Positions 1 through 7,105 are shown, numbered from the stretch's first letter. The stretch: 19,139 bases of DNA from Burkholderiales bacterium (GCA_947450745.1 CANFYD010000011.1:1-19139); one strand, 5' to 3'. Notes: generated by a model not told the origin, from the sequence alone. Translations and numbers: made by a program.

Positions 1-653
1 AGGTAGCCGGAATAGGAGCGGTAAATGGGATCGCGCGTCCAGCCCCAATTGATCAGATTGATCAGCAACATCCACAGCGCAGACAAGTAAAAAATCGCAT
101 GCATCACTGCCCGGCTCTGCTGCGCCTGGTGCAGCGCCGCCTGCGACATCAAATGCAAGTGCGTCAGTTGCAGGCCCGCACCGGCGATACGGACATAGAC
201 GCGGGTCGTGGGCTGGGCCAACAGCAGCTTGAAAGTGGGGGCAATCGTGTCCAGGTTGCGCCGGGAAACTTCCAGCCCATAACCACTGACCTGCACCTGT
301 CCGTCAGATTCATGGAGCTGCAGCTCGGCAAGGTAAGCCGGCAACAACTGCAACCAAGCGGTCTGCCCGACCAGCTCTGGCGGCACATCCAAGTCGATGC
401 GCAGCCAGATGGCTTTGTAATTGCTGTGCTCCAGGATGAAACCCGGCAAAGGTTTGAATTGGGCGCTTTGCCTGATTTCGGCTAGGTCAGCCTGAGCGCT
501 GGCCCCAAAGTAGGCCGCAACCCGCGCGTTGAGCCCGGGCAGGCCACTGATCTCCAGCAGCTGCGACTGCGCTGTAGCGAGCGGGCTGCTCAGCAGGGCG
601 GCCGCTAGCGCAGCGAACAGCAAGCCGCGACGCCAGCCATTGAAGGCCAACAT
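1..653 (-). CDS. 7TM-DISM-type membrane sensor, N-terminal part (truncated by window edge)
   Basis: Open minus-strand frame of 217 codons from an ATG at 653 that runs off the left edge without a stop. Residues 1-29 form a signal peptide (basic start, then a Leu/Ala-rich core, likely cut after LATA). Residues about 65-160 resemble the extracellular 7TMR-DISMED2 beta-sandwich (GFILEHSNYKAIWLRIDLD, then RVYVRIAGAG). A first membrane helix starts near residue 184 (MHAIFYLSALWMLLINLI), as expected for the 7TM module that follows DISMED2. Proteins of this family sense an extracytoplasmic ligand and signal through a C-terminal histidine kinase, GGDEF or similar output, but that part lies outside the window. 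The start is supported by the signal peptide, although no strong ribosome binding site is visible. It is separated from the acetyltransferase gene upstream by about 135 bp. The family call is from motif pattern only. Confidence 0.72.
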   Translation of the reverse strand, partial: MLAFNGWRRGLLFAALAAALLSSPLATAQSQLLEISGLPGLNARVAAYFGASAQADLAEIRQSAQFKPLPGFILEHSNYKAIWLRIDLDVPPELVGQTAWLQLLPAYLAELQLHESDGQVQVSGYGLEVSRRNLDTIAPTFKLLLAQPTTRVYVRIAGAGLQLTHLHLMSQAALHQAQQSRAVMHAIFYLSALWMLLINLINWGWTRDPIYRSYSGY

Positions 654-788
654 GATCGCAAAAGTGAAAGGACGGTGCACTGAACTTGCAGGGTTTTAAA
701 GTGACAAATTTGATAATCCGACCGTAACATGAGCGGAGTCGCAAGCGAGCCGTTCGCTGTGAATGGTTAGGTTCGGACAGATGGCCCG

Positions 789-1424
789 CTACATGCCAGC
801 GCTTGCCTTGATACGCGCAATGCGCGAATAAACCCGCGTATCCCGAGACTCGCCGTCAACGCCGAGACCATCGCAGCGCAACACGCCTTCGAATTCAAAA
901 CCGCAGCGCTCGGCCACCGCGCGGCTGCGCAGGTTGCGGTCATCCATGCGGATTTCGACTCGGCGGGCGCGCAATTGGGTGAAGGCCATGTCGGCCAGCA
1001 GCTGGACCGCTTCGGACACGTAACCGTGCCCTTGCGCGCTGGCACGCAGCCAGTAGCCGATCTCGAAGCGCCGCACGTCCCAATCGACCCGGTGCAGGCC
1101 GCTGCCGCCCAGCAGCTCGCCAAGCTGGGCCGGCTGGCCAGACCTGGCTTGCGGGCCCTGGGCATAAATCTGGAACACCAGGTCGCGGCGCAAAATGAAA
1201 TCGGACTGCATGCGGCGGATGACGGTTTCGGCCGATTCGCTGCTGGGCACATGCTGGGCCCAGGGCATCCAGGGTTTCAGGTGCTCGATCGACTCGGCAA
1301 TCGCCAGCGCCATCGCCGCGCCCGCACCGGCACGCGGTGCCACCAGCACGATGCGGCGGCCGACCAATTGCTCGGGGACTTTGATCAGGACGGGGTCGGG
1401 GGTGGTCATGTCGATAATTTCCAT
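789..1424 (-). CDS. GNAT family N-acetyltransferase, RimJ/RimL-like
   Basis: A 211-residue acyl-CoA-dependent N-acetyltransferase. The N-terminal strand carries LVGRRIVLVAPRAGAGAAMA, which resembles the 'L.t.RL.LRp' start of RimJ/RimL proteins. The conserved core runs from FEIGYWLRASAQGHGYVSEA (residues 120-139, with the acetyl-CoA pyrophosphate loop Q/RxxGxG as QGHGYV) to RVEIRMDDRNLRSRAVAERC (155-174) and GFEFEG, the usual 'N..S..v.eklGF..EG' signature. Such enzymes acetylate protein N-termini or small amines; the substrate cannot be told from sequence. The ATG at 1424 shares its A with the last base of the upstream MFS stop codon (TGATG), so the two genes are probably translationally coupled. 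A second ATG at 1409 (MTTPDP) is an equally plausible start. The pairing with an exporter could mean modification plus export of one compound, which is only inference. Confidence 0.85.
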   Translation of the reverse strand: MEIIDMTTPDPVLIKVPEQLVGRRIVLVAPRAGAGAAMALAIAESIEHLKPWMPWAQHVPSSESAETVIRRMQSDFILRRDLVFQIYAQGPQARSGQPAQLGELLGGSGLHRVDWDVRRFEIGYWLRASAQGHGYVSEAVQLLADMAFTQLRARRVEIRMDDRNLRSRAVAERCGFEFEGVLRCDGLGVDGESRDTRVYSRIARIKASAGM

Positions 1425-2770
1425 CACTTGCCAGCGGCCAGGGGCGTGACCAGGCCAGACACAATTTCCACGCCGTTGCGCTCGTCGTCCGGCCGGGGCA
1501 GTTCGCGCACATTGCGCAGCACCGGGTGCCGCCAAGCCAGCACGGCCAGCAGCAGCGCACCGACACCGGCAAACAGCAGCGCCGAGCGCAGGCCCACGTG
1601 CTCGCCCAGCCAACCACCCAGCAGAGCACCGGGGCCGGCGGGGATCAGGATCAGCCAGCGCATCGTGCTGGTCATGCGGCCCAGCATCGGGGCCGGGGTG
1701 ACCGCTTGGCGCAGCGCCAAGAAGTTGATAAAAATCAGCACCGCACCGATGCCGAAGCTGAACAACATGAAGGCAAACGCGGCCACACCCCAGTCGCTGG
1801 CTGGCACCACAGCCAGCAGCAACCAGCCCACGCCGTTGACCGCGATGCCCAGCACCAGGCAAGGCCCGGGGCCGATGCGGCGACTCAAGCGCGGGCCCAG
1901 GATGCTGGTCAGCACCGTGCCGGCGCCGAGCGCCACGTAGCACAGGCCGATCGAATGAGCGGACAGCCCCAACGTGCGGGTGGCAAACAGAATCTGCACC
2001 ACTTGCGCGGCGTTGTTGCACAACTGCCAAGCGCCCACCGCGCAGGCCAGGCTGATCAGCAGGCTGCGCTCGCGCACGAACTGCACGCCGGCTTTGAGGT
2101 CGCGCCAGAAGTCCGCCCCGCCGCGCGGCTGCAGCACTTCATGCACCTTGACGCCGCGCAAGATCAGCGCCGACACCAGCACCAGTAAGGCGTCAATCGC
2201 CAGCGCCATCGGTGCGCCCATCAGCTTGATCAGCACGCCGGCCACACCAGGCCCAGCCACTTCGGCACCGGACGAAGCGAGCGCGTTCTTGGCATGGGCT
2301 TCGACCAGGCGGTCGCGGCTCACCACCTGCGTCAGGACGATTTGCGCCGCGCTGCCGGCAATCGTGTACACCGTGCCAAGAATGAAGCCGACGACGTAGA
2401 GCCAGTTCATCGTCAGCATGCCGAACCAGGCCGCCAGCGGCACGGTGGCCACGGCCAGCGCCAGCGCGGTTTCGCCGACGATGTAGACCGGCAGTTTGCG
2501 CACGCGGTCCAGCCAGACCCCGACCGGCAGCGAAAAAAGCACGAACGGCGCAATCTCGGTGGCCGTCAGCAAGCCCATTTGCGTCGGGCTGGCGTTCAGC
2601 AACACGGCAGCCGTCAAGGGCAGCGCCAGCATGGTGATCTGCCCGCCCAGCGAGCTGATCAGGATGGACGTCCAGAGCCGCCGGTACACCAGATCGCGCA
2701 GCAAATCACCGGGCGGCAAGGTGAAGGCTTGGCGCAGCTGAGCGGCCCAGATTTGTAGGCGGGTTGGCAT
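1424..2770 (-). CDS. MFS transporter (MFS_3/EntS-like exporter)
   Basis: About 448 residues with roughly 12 hydrophobic segments separated by short loops, the size and pattern of a major facilitator. The loop 2-3 signature is clear: GVWLDRVRKLPVYI at residues 84-97 matches G-x-W-x-D-R-x-x-R. A second basic loop, GPRLSRRIGPGP, sits at the equivalent position in the second half. The overall layout resembles the MFS_3 branch (enterobactin exporter EntS-like, macrolide efflux-like), which uses proton exchange to expel small molecules; the substrate is unknown. I chose the ATG at 2770 because GGAG lies 6 nt upstream. In-frame ATGs at 2782 and 2785 and a TTG at 2788 are possible but have no such site. 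The gene is followed without a gap by the acetyltransferase. A strong stem-loop lies just upstream in the leader. Confidence 0.88.
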   Translation of the reverse strand: MPTRLQIWAAQLRQAFTLPPGDLLRDLVYRRLWTSILISSLGGQITMLALPLTAAVLLNASPTQMGLLTATEIAPFVLFSLPVGVWLDRVRKLPVYIVGETALALAVATVPLAAWFGMLTMNWLYVVGFILGTVYTIAGSAAQIVLTQVVSRDRLVEAHAKNALASSGAEVAGPGVAGVLIKLMGAPMALAIDALLVLVSALILRGVKVHEVLQPRGGADFWRDLKAGVQFVRERSLLISLACAVGAWQLCNNAAQVVQILFATRTLGLSAHSIGLCYVALGAGTVLTSILGPRLSRRIGPGPCLVLGIAVNGVGWLLLAVVPASDWGVAAFAFMLFSFGIGAVLIFINFLALRQAVTPAPMLGRMTSTMRWLILIPAGPGALLGGWLGEHVGLRSALLFAGVGALLLAVLAWRHPVLRNVRELPRPDDERNGVEIVSGLVTPLAAGK

Positions 2771-2790
2771 CAATGTCTCCATCATCAACA

Positions 2791-2818
2791 GGCCCCGGCT
2801 TTGATGAAGCCCTGGGCC
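2791..2818 (-). promoter_or_regulatory. Stem-loop in the leader of the MFS gene
   Basis: Two complementary 5-bp blocks (GGCCC with GGGCC, and GGCTT with AAGCC) separated by a small internal loop and a 5-nt apical loop form a GC-rich hairpin about 20 nt upstream of the MFS ATG. The same stretch encodes a short open frame on the minus strand, ATG at 2819 to TGA at 2785-2787 (MAQGFIKAGAC). It ends at the alternative MFS start codons and is preceded by GAGG. No U-tract follows, so it is not an ordinary terminator. A translational control element is possible; nothing in the sequence identifies a ligand. Confidence 0.4.
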
Positions 2819-2821
2819 ATG

Positions 2822-2849
2822 GTCCTCGCGGTAAGCGAGTGGTTTTAAC
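2822..2849 (+). repeat. Imperfect direct repeat, copy 1 (flanks vapBC)
   Basis: A 28-nt stretch beginning GTCCTCGCGGT and ending GGTTTTAAC matches the stretch at 3756-3783 at 24 of 28 positions in the same orientation. This copy contains a perfect 5-bp hairpin, CTCGC-ggtaa-GCGAG. It lies between the MFS start and the end of vapC. Together the two copies bracket the whole toxin-antitoxin module. Confidence 0.55.
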
Positions 2850-3003
2850 TGCGAGAGTGAGAAGGTGCGAACTATTTACTGCGCGGCCGCCTTGCGTCGT
2901 TGGCCGGATGCTCGTGATCCGATTACACAGATCGTAGGCTCCGGACAAACTCACCCTCCAAGCAACCCAATTTTTGCGCCAGATCGCCCGACAACCACCG
3001 CAG

Positions 3004-3408
3004 CTACCAAATCTCCAACCTCAAGCGCGGTCCAGCTGCTTGGGCGAACGCTTTGTCACGACTGACCAGGGTGAGATCCAGCGATACCGCATGGGCGGCG
3101 ATCATCATGTCAAAGTCACTGAGGTTGATGCCTTGGGCTTCCAGCGTGCTGCACAACTCGCCGTAGCAAGTGGCAACCGTTTCATCCCAAGGCAGAACGT
3201 CGATGCGCAGCAGCACTTGGGTCAGGGCATTTCTCAAGCGAGGGGGTTGCCCTTTGCGATGCAAGCCGTACTCCAACTCGGCCAAGGTCACGCTGGACAT
3301 CACGACCTGCCCCACGGGCACCTGACTCAAGCGTGCCAGCAGTGCTGCATCGCGTCCTTGCATGATGTGGCTGACCACATTGGTGTCGAGCAGGTAGGGC
3401 TGAGTCAT
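3004..3408 (-). CDS. vapC: VapC-type PIN-domain ribonuclease toxin
   Basis: A 134-residue PIN-domain protein, the normal length for VapC. The four acidic residues that bind the catalytic metal are visible: D8 in LLDTN, E44 in TLAELEYGL, D100 in DFDMMIAAHA and D118 in LVSRDKAF. VapC toxins cleave specific RNAs, often initiator tRNA or the 23S sarcin-ricin loop, and are neutralised by binding their VapB partner; the target here cannot be predicted. The start codon ATG at 3408 overlaps the vapB stop by 4 nt (ATGA), which couples translation so that antitoxin is made first. All key residues are intact, so the toxin is predicted to be active. After the stop at 3004 there is about 230 bp before the MFS gene, with no clear terminator. 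Confidence 0.93.
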   Translation of the reverse strand: MTQPYLLDTNVVSHIMQGRDAALLARLSQVPVGQVVMSSVTLAELEYGLHRKGQPPRLRNALTQVLLRIDVLPWDETVATCYGELCSTLEAQGINLSDFDMMIAAHAVSLDLTLVSRDKAFAQAAGPRLRLEIW

Positions 3409-3668
3409 TCCTGCCAGTCGTCAAAGGGGTCGCGCCGCGTCTGTGTCTGCGAATGCGTCTGGCGGCGCTCCAAGCCCGCATCGTCGTCTTTGTTTTGAGC
3501 CACAGCATCCAGCAAACCTTGCCAATCGGTCGGCTTGCGGGACAAGATCACATCGCCAGTGGCGGGGTCGCGGCGAATAAATACCTCGGCGACGTCAAAG
3601 CGGAACTCCAGCGGCAAGCGCACCGCCTGACTACGGCCGGTGGCAAATATTTTGGCAGTTTGGTGCAT
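3405..3668 (-). CDS. vapB: VapB-type antitoxin with AbrB/SpoVT DNA-binding fold
   Basis: An 87-residue antitoxin. Residues 1-45 form a swapped-hairpin AbrB-type DNA-binding domain (AKIFATGRSQAVRLPLEFRF, then VFIRRDPATGDVILSRK). The acidic and polar C-terminus, about residues 47-87, is the usual toxin-wrapping tail (DWQGLLDAV and a final DPFDDWQE). In the family this protein blocks VapC and, with it, represses its own promoter. The ATG at 3668 is preceded by AGAGGG at a spacing of 8 nt. A palindromic site overlapping a strong promoter lies just upstream. The tail is somewhat longer and richer in Gln/Thr/Arg than usual (RRQTHSQTQTRR). Confidence 0.92.
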   Translation of the reverse strand: MHQTAKIFATGRSQAVRLPLEFRFDVAEVFIRRDPATGDVILSRKPTDWQGLLDAVAQNKDDDAGLERRQTHSQTQTRRDPFDDWQE

Positions 3669-3691
3669 GCTGGAATCCCTCTGATGGTGCG

Positions 3692-3709
3692 GTATACCTC
3701 ATGATATAC
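3692..3709 (-). promoter_or_regulatory. Probable VapB operator palindrome
   Basis: The inverted repeat GTATA-n8-TATAC lies 23-41 nt upstream of the vapB start and overlaps the -10 hexamer of the predicted promoter. Short AT-rich palindromes in this position are the usual operator for VapBC autoregulation. Binding by this VapB is inferred. Confidence 0.6.
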
Positions 3710-3730
3710 ATCACTCATCATCGCTGTCAA
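3701..3730 (-). promoter_or_regulatory. Sigma70-type promoter of vapBC
   Basis: On the minus strand a perfect -35 hexamer TTGACA (3725-3730) is followed after 18 nt by TATCAT (3701-3706, five of six matches to TATAAT). It is the strongest consensus promoter seen in the window and points at vapB, whose start is 32 nt further on. Confidence 0.65.
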
Positions 3731-3755
3731 CGAATGTTGATTATCCCGGTGTCGA

Positions 3756-3783
3756 GTCCTCGTGGTCAGAGAGTGGTTCTAAC
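3756..3783 (+). repeat. Imperfect direct repeat, copy 2 (flanks vapBC)
   Basis: Second copy of the 28-nt repeat (GTCCTCGTGGT ... GGTTCTAAC), with four substitutions relative to the copy at 2822-2849. It lies between the vapBC promoter and the stop codon of the gamma-glutamyltransferase gene. The internal hairpin of copy 1 is partly lost here. Confidence 0.55.
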
Positions 3784-3800
3784 CATAGCGCTGCGTCACT

Positions 3801-5426
3801 TTAAAACCCCACCGCAGCCCCATCCCGGCGCGGGTCGCTGGCGGCCACGTAGCCTTGCGTGCTGGGGTCGCCTTGGCGCCAGATGAATTGGCCGGCACCG
3901 TAGTCCTGGTAGCTGTCGTGGATGTCGCCGATGTCGTGGCCCAGCGCGCGCAGGCCGTCCAGCGTGGCGGTCGGCATGTGCGCTTCGACGTTGATCGACA
4001 AGCCCTCGTTGAAGCGCCAGCGCGGCGCATCGCAAGCGGCTTGCGGGTTCTGACCGTAATCGAGCATGCGCACCAGGGTTTGCATATGGCCTTGCGGCTG
4101 CATATTGCCGCCCATCACGCCGAAGCTCATTTGCGGCTGGCCATCCTTCATCAAAAAGGCCGGAATGATGGTGTGGAACGGCCGCTTGCCCGGAGCCACC
4201 ACGTTCGGGTGACCGGCTTGCAGGCTGAAGCCGTGGCCCCGGTTCTGCAGCGACACCCCGTAGCCCGGCACCACCAGGCCCGAGCCAAACCCCATGTAGT
4301 TGCTCTGGATGAAGCTGACCATCATGCCGCTCTCGTCCGCCGTGCTCAGGTAGATGGTGCCGCCCTTGACCGGGTTGCCAGCCTTGAAATCTTGTGCCCG
4401 CTTCATGTCAATCAACTTGGCGCGGCCGGCCAGATAGCTGGGGTCCAGCATCTCTTCGACGCTCACCCGCATCGCCCGTGCATCGGCCACATGGGCGTAG
4501 ACATCGGCAAAGGCGAGCTTCATCGCCTCGATCTGCAGGTGCTGCGAGGCCACGCCGTCCAGCGCGTGGGCGGGCAGGTCCAGATGCTTCAAGATGCCCA
4601 GCGCAATCAAGGCCGCAATGCCCTGCCCGTTCGGCGGAATCTCATGCAATTGGTGGCCGGCATAGTCCTGCGAAATCGTCTCCACCCATTCCGGCTGATA
4701 AGCGGCAAAGTCGGCCGCCGTGATCGCACCGCCGGTCTGGCGGGCAAACTCGGCCACGGCCGCCGCCACTTCGCCCCGGTAGAAGGCCTCGCCTTTGGAC
4801 TCGGCAATCAGCTTCAGCGTGCGGGCGGCTTCGGGGAACATGAACAGCTCGCCCACGGCGGGCGCACGGCCATAAGGCATGAAGGCCTGCGCAAAGCCGG
4901 GCTGGGAGGTCAAGTCGGGCAGCGCGGCCGCCATCGCCCATTTGCTCTGCACGATCACCGGCACGGCATAGCCTCGTTCGGCAATCTCGATGGCCGGTGC
5001 CATAAGGTCGGCAAACGCCAGCTTGCCGAACTTGTCGCTCAACGCCACCCAACCCGCCACCGCGCCGGGCACGGTCACCGCGCCCCAGCCGCGCTTCGGT
5101 GGCGCGCTGGCGTCGGCGCCATAGGTTTTGAAGAAATGCTCGGGCGTCCAAGCGGCGGGCGCCGTGCCCGAGGCATTCAGGCCGTGCAGCTGCTGGCCGT
5201 CCCAGACGACACAGAACGCGTCGGAGCCCAAGCCGTTGCTGCACGGCTCGACCAGCGTCATGCAGGCTGCCGTGGCAATGGCGGCGTCCACCGCGTTGCC
5301 GCCTTGCGCCAGGATGCGCAAGCCGGCTTGGGCAGCCAGCGGGTGCGAGGTGGCCACGATATTGCGTGCGAACACGGGGCTGCGCGTGCTGGGGTAGCGG
5401 TTGTTCCAGTCGAAGTTCTTGCTCAT
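3801..5426 (-). CDS. ggt: Gamma-glutamyltransferase family protein (YwrD-like, no signal peptide)
   Basis: A 541-residue Ntn-hydrolase homologous to gamma-glutamyltranspeptidase, the enzyme that cleaves or transfers gamma-glutamyl groups from glutathione and related amides. The N-terminal family signature is present (VATSHPLAAQAGLRILAQGG, then NAVDAAIATAACMTLVEP). The autoprocessing site is KGGT, with T357 as the predicted new N-terminus and nucleophile of the small subunit (GTIYLSTADESG). The glycine pair of the oxyanion region is kept (VMGGN, 438-441). The serine pair of E. coli Ggt seems to be replaced by His-Thr in RPFHTIIPAF, typical of the YwrD-like branch. No signal peptide is seen, so the protein is probably cytoplasmic. 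The ATG at 5426 lies 7 nt after the upstream stop; a GTG at 5459 is an alternative. It forms an operon with the Bug receptor gene. Substrate is uncertain; cephalosporin-acylase-like activity also occurs in this fold. Confidence 0.88.
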   Translation of the reverse strand: MSKNFDWNNRYPSTRSPVFARNIVATSHPLAAQAGLRILAQGGNAVDAAIATAACMTLVEPCSNGLGSDAFCVVWDGQQLHGLNASGTAPAAWTPEHFFKTYGADASAPPKRGWGAVTVPGAVAGWVALSDKFGKLAFADLMAPAIEIAERGYAVPVIVQSKWAMAAALPDLTSQPGFAQAFMPYGRAPAVGELFMFPEAARTLKLIAESKGEAFYRGEVAAAVAEFARQTGGAITAADFAAYQPEWVETISQDYAGHQLHEIPPNGQGIAALIALGILKHLDLPAHALDGVASQHLQIEAMKLAFADVYAHVADARAMRVSVEEMLDPSYLAGRAKLIDMKRAQDFKAGNPVKGGTIYLSTADESGMMVSFIQSNYMGFGSGLVVPGYGVSLQNRGHGFSLQAGHPNVVAPGKRPFHTIIPAFLMKDGQPQMSFGVMGGNMQPQGHMQTLVRMLDYGQNPQAACDAPRWRFNEGLSINVEAHMPTATLDGLRALGHDIGDIHDSYQDYGAGQFIWRQGDPSTQGYVAASDPRRDGAAVGF

Positions 5427-5433
5427 GGCGTCG

Positions 5434-6465
5434 TCATTCCTGGTTGATCTTGCGTTCACGAATCAGTCGGTTCCAGCGCTCGCTGTCGGCCTCGATCAGC
5501 GCGTTGAAGCGGGCCGGGCTGCCAGCCTGCGCCGCTTCGGCACCCAATTTCAGCAGTTGCTCGCGCAAGTTTTTGGCTTGCACGGCGGTGTTGATCTCGG
5601 CACTCAGTTTATTCACGACGGCCGGCGGCAAACCGGCCGGGCCGAACAGGCCGAACCAGGCGACCGACTCGAAGCCGCTCAAACCGGTGACACCTGACTC
5701 CGCCAAGGTCGCCAACTCAGGCGTCTGCACCGAGCGGACCCGGCCGGTGACGGCCAGCGCCCTGAGCCGGCCGGCCTGCACATGCGGCAGACCGGAGGCC
5801 AGGCTGTCGAACATCAGATGCACATTGCCGGCGATCAGGTCGGGCATCGCCATCGAAGTCACGCGGTAAGGGATGTGAGTGGTGACGATGCCGGCTTGCT
5901 GATTGAAGGCCTCGCCGGTCAGGTGCGCCAGCGTGCCGTTGCCGCCCGACGCGAAGTTCAGTTCGCCCGGTTTGCGCTTGGCCAGAGCGATCAAGTCTTT
6001 GACGTTCTTGACCGGCAACGCCATCGGCACCAGCAACACGTTGGCGGCATCGGCCAAATGCGCCACCGGCGTCAAACCCTCCCCCGGCCCGGCCGGTGCC
6101 TTGGCTTGCGGCGGCAGCGCGGCGGCGTAACTGCTGCTGCCGGTCACCAGCAGGGTGTAGCCATCGGGCGCCGCCTTGGCGACCTCGGCCGCGCCGACGC
6201 TGCCCCCCGCCCCCGCCCGGTTGACCACAATGACCGGCTGGCCCCATTGCGCGCTGAGCTGTTGTGCCGCCACGCGCGCCAACAAATCCGGAGCCGTGCC
6301 GACCGCAAACGGCACGATCCAGCGGACCGCACGGTTCGGGTAGGCCTGCGTTTGCGTTTGCGCTTGGGCTTGGGCGAAAGCGCTCGGCAGGGTCAAGCAG
6401 AGGGCGGCCGCTGAAAGGATCAAGCGACGCCTTAGGGCTGAACACGCCAGGTGGCGGAATGTCAT
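5434..6465 (-). CDS. Bug/TctC-family periplasmic solute-binding receptor
   Basis: A 343-residue tripartite tricarboxylate transporter receptor of the type greatly expanded in Burkholderiales. Residues 1-31 form a signal peptide (RRRLILSAAALCLTLPSAFA), followed by a Gln/Ala/Thr repeat tract QAQAQTQTQAYPNRAVRWIV. Family motifs are clear: IVPFAVGTAPDLLARVAAQQ, VVNRAGAGGSVGAAEVAKAA, PDGYTLLVTGS, HIPYR and LPPAVVNKLSAEI. These receptors bind carboxylates, amino acids or nicotinate-like ligands in the periplasm; no TctA/TctB membrane partner is encoded here, a common orphan state. The ATG at 6465 has GGAG 5 nt upstream. It lies directly upstream of the gamma-glutamyltransferase homologue, so the ligand might be a gamma-glutamyl compound, but this is inference from position only. 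Confidence 0.92.
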   Translation of the reverse strand: MTFRHLACSALRRRLILSAAALCLTLPSAFAQAQAQTQTQAYPNRAVRWIVPFAVGTAPDLLARVAAQQLSAQWGQPVIVVNRAGAGGSVGAAEVAKAAPDGYTLLVTGSSSYAAALPPQAKAPAGPGEGLTPVAHLADAANVLLVPMALPVKNVKDLIALAKRKPGELNFASGGNGTLAHLTGEAFNQQAGIVTTHIPYRVTSMAMPDLIAGNVHLMFDSLASGLPHVQAGRLRALAVTGRVRSVQTPELATLAESGVTGLSGFESVAWFGLFGPAGLPPAVVNKLSAEINTAVQAKNLREQLLKLGAEAAQAGSPARFNALIEADSERWNRLIRERKINQE

Positions 6466-6592
6466 GGGGTCTCCGAAGTGGACTGTGCATTGTCAGCGGC
6501 AATCATCCATGTCCTCCGGCAGCCGGCCGAGGTAAGGGCGCAGAGCAGGTCGGCGGGGCTTGTAAGTGATTGCAACAGTCAGCGGCAAGCGT

Positions 6593-6618
6593 CAACGACG
6601 GTTTGTTGGACGTCGTTG
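6593..6618 (+). promoter_or_regulatory. Perfect 8-bp inverted repeat upstream of the acid-shock-like gene
   Basis: CAACGACG at 6593-6600 and CGTCGTTG at 6611-6618 are exact complements separated by 10 nt. They lie 35 nt before the start codon in the divergent region between the Bug receptor and the small secreted protein. It could be an mRNA hairpin in the leader or a dimeric regulator site. No U-tract follows. Confidence 0.45.
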
Positions 6619-6653
6619 TGCAGGGGTCTTTCGCAACCCTTGGAGAAATCCTG

Positions 6654-7001
6654 ATGAATGCTCTGAAAACTGCTCTGGCTTCCACTTTGCTGGCTCTGAC
6701 CGTTGGCGTTGCAATGGCCCAACCGGCCGCCGCACCGGCCGCCGTGGTGGCACCCCACGCCACCACGACAACAGCCGCCACCGCAGTGAAAGCTGAGGTC
6801 AAGCCGGTCGCAGCTGTCGCCGCTACCGCCAGCACCACCACAGCCGCAACGGCCGCAACAGCCACAACAGCTGACGCTGCCAAGCCCGCCCACAAAGCGG
6901 TCAAGCACAGCAAGCACACCGCCAAGCCTGCCGCCGCAAGCACAGACGCCAAGGCCGAAGTGACGACCCACAGCGCCATCAAGGCGACGCCGCTCAAGTA
7001 A
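6654..7001 (+). CDS. Small secreted Ala/Thr/Lys/His-rich protein, acid-shock-protein-like
   Basis: A 115-residue protein starting at an ATG with GGAG 8 nt upstream. Residues 1-22 are a signal peptide (LASTLLALTVGVAMA, cut before QPAA). The mature part is low-complexity. It is Ala/Thr-rich up to about residue 75, then rich in Lys and His (AKPAHKAVKHSKHTAKPAA), and ends in LK. It has no cysteine and almost no aromatic residues, so it is probably disordered in the periplasm. The layout resembles E. coli Asr (signal peptide, Thr/Ala tract, Lys/His repeats), a periplasmic protein induced by acid, but composition alone cannot prove homology. It is a single-gene unit with a hairpin upstream and a strong terminator downstream. 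The in-frame reading extends back to 6570, but only 6654 gives a signal peptide and a ribosome binding site. Confidence 0.75.
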   Translation: MNALKTALASTLLALTVGVAMAQPAAAPAAVVAPHATTTTAATAVKAEVKPVAAVAATASTTTAATAATATTADAAKPAHKAVKHSKHTAKPAAASTDAKAEVTTHSAIKATPLK

Positions 7002-7073
7002 AAGCCCAAGCAGTGAGGTCGGACGGGGCGCAACCCGCGACCGATTTCTGCGACGCTGCCACGGTCGGCCACA

Positions 7074-7096
7074 CGCGGGTCGCGACCCGCCCTACG
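7074..7096 (-). repeat. REP-like palindromic repeat, copy 1
   Basis: A 23-nt sequence centred on the palindrome CGGGTCGCGACCCG is repeated exactly, in reverse orientation, at 18228-18250. A related degenerate unit (12 of 14 positions of the core) lies 37 nt to its left at 7024-7037. Both sit in the gap between the acid-shock-like gene and its terminator. GC-rich palindromes of this kind are common dispersed extragenic repeats in proteobacteria. Confidence 0.6.
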
Positions 7097-7105
7097 ACTG
7101 ACACC

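Noticed and set aside
691..3809. 15-nt inverted match GTCACTTTAAAACCC between 691-705 and 3795-3809
   Set aside because: One copy includes the ggt stop codon, and a 15-nt match is about as likely as not to arise by chance in a window this size; no other features support it as a repeat.
3855..5447. 530-codon plus-strand open frame opposite the ggt gene
   Set aside because: Composition is Arg/His/Gln-rich shadow type, while the minus strand encodes an unambiguous gamma-glutamyltransferase homologue.
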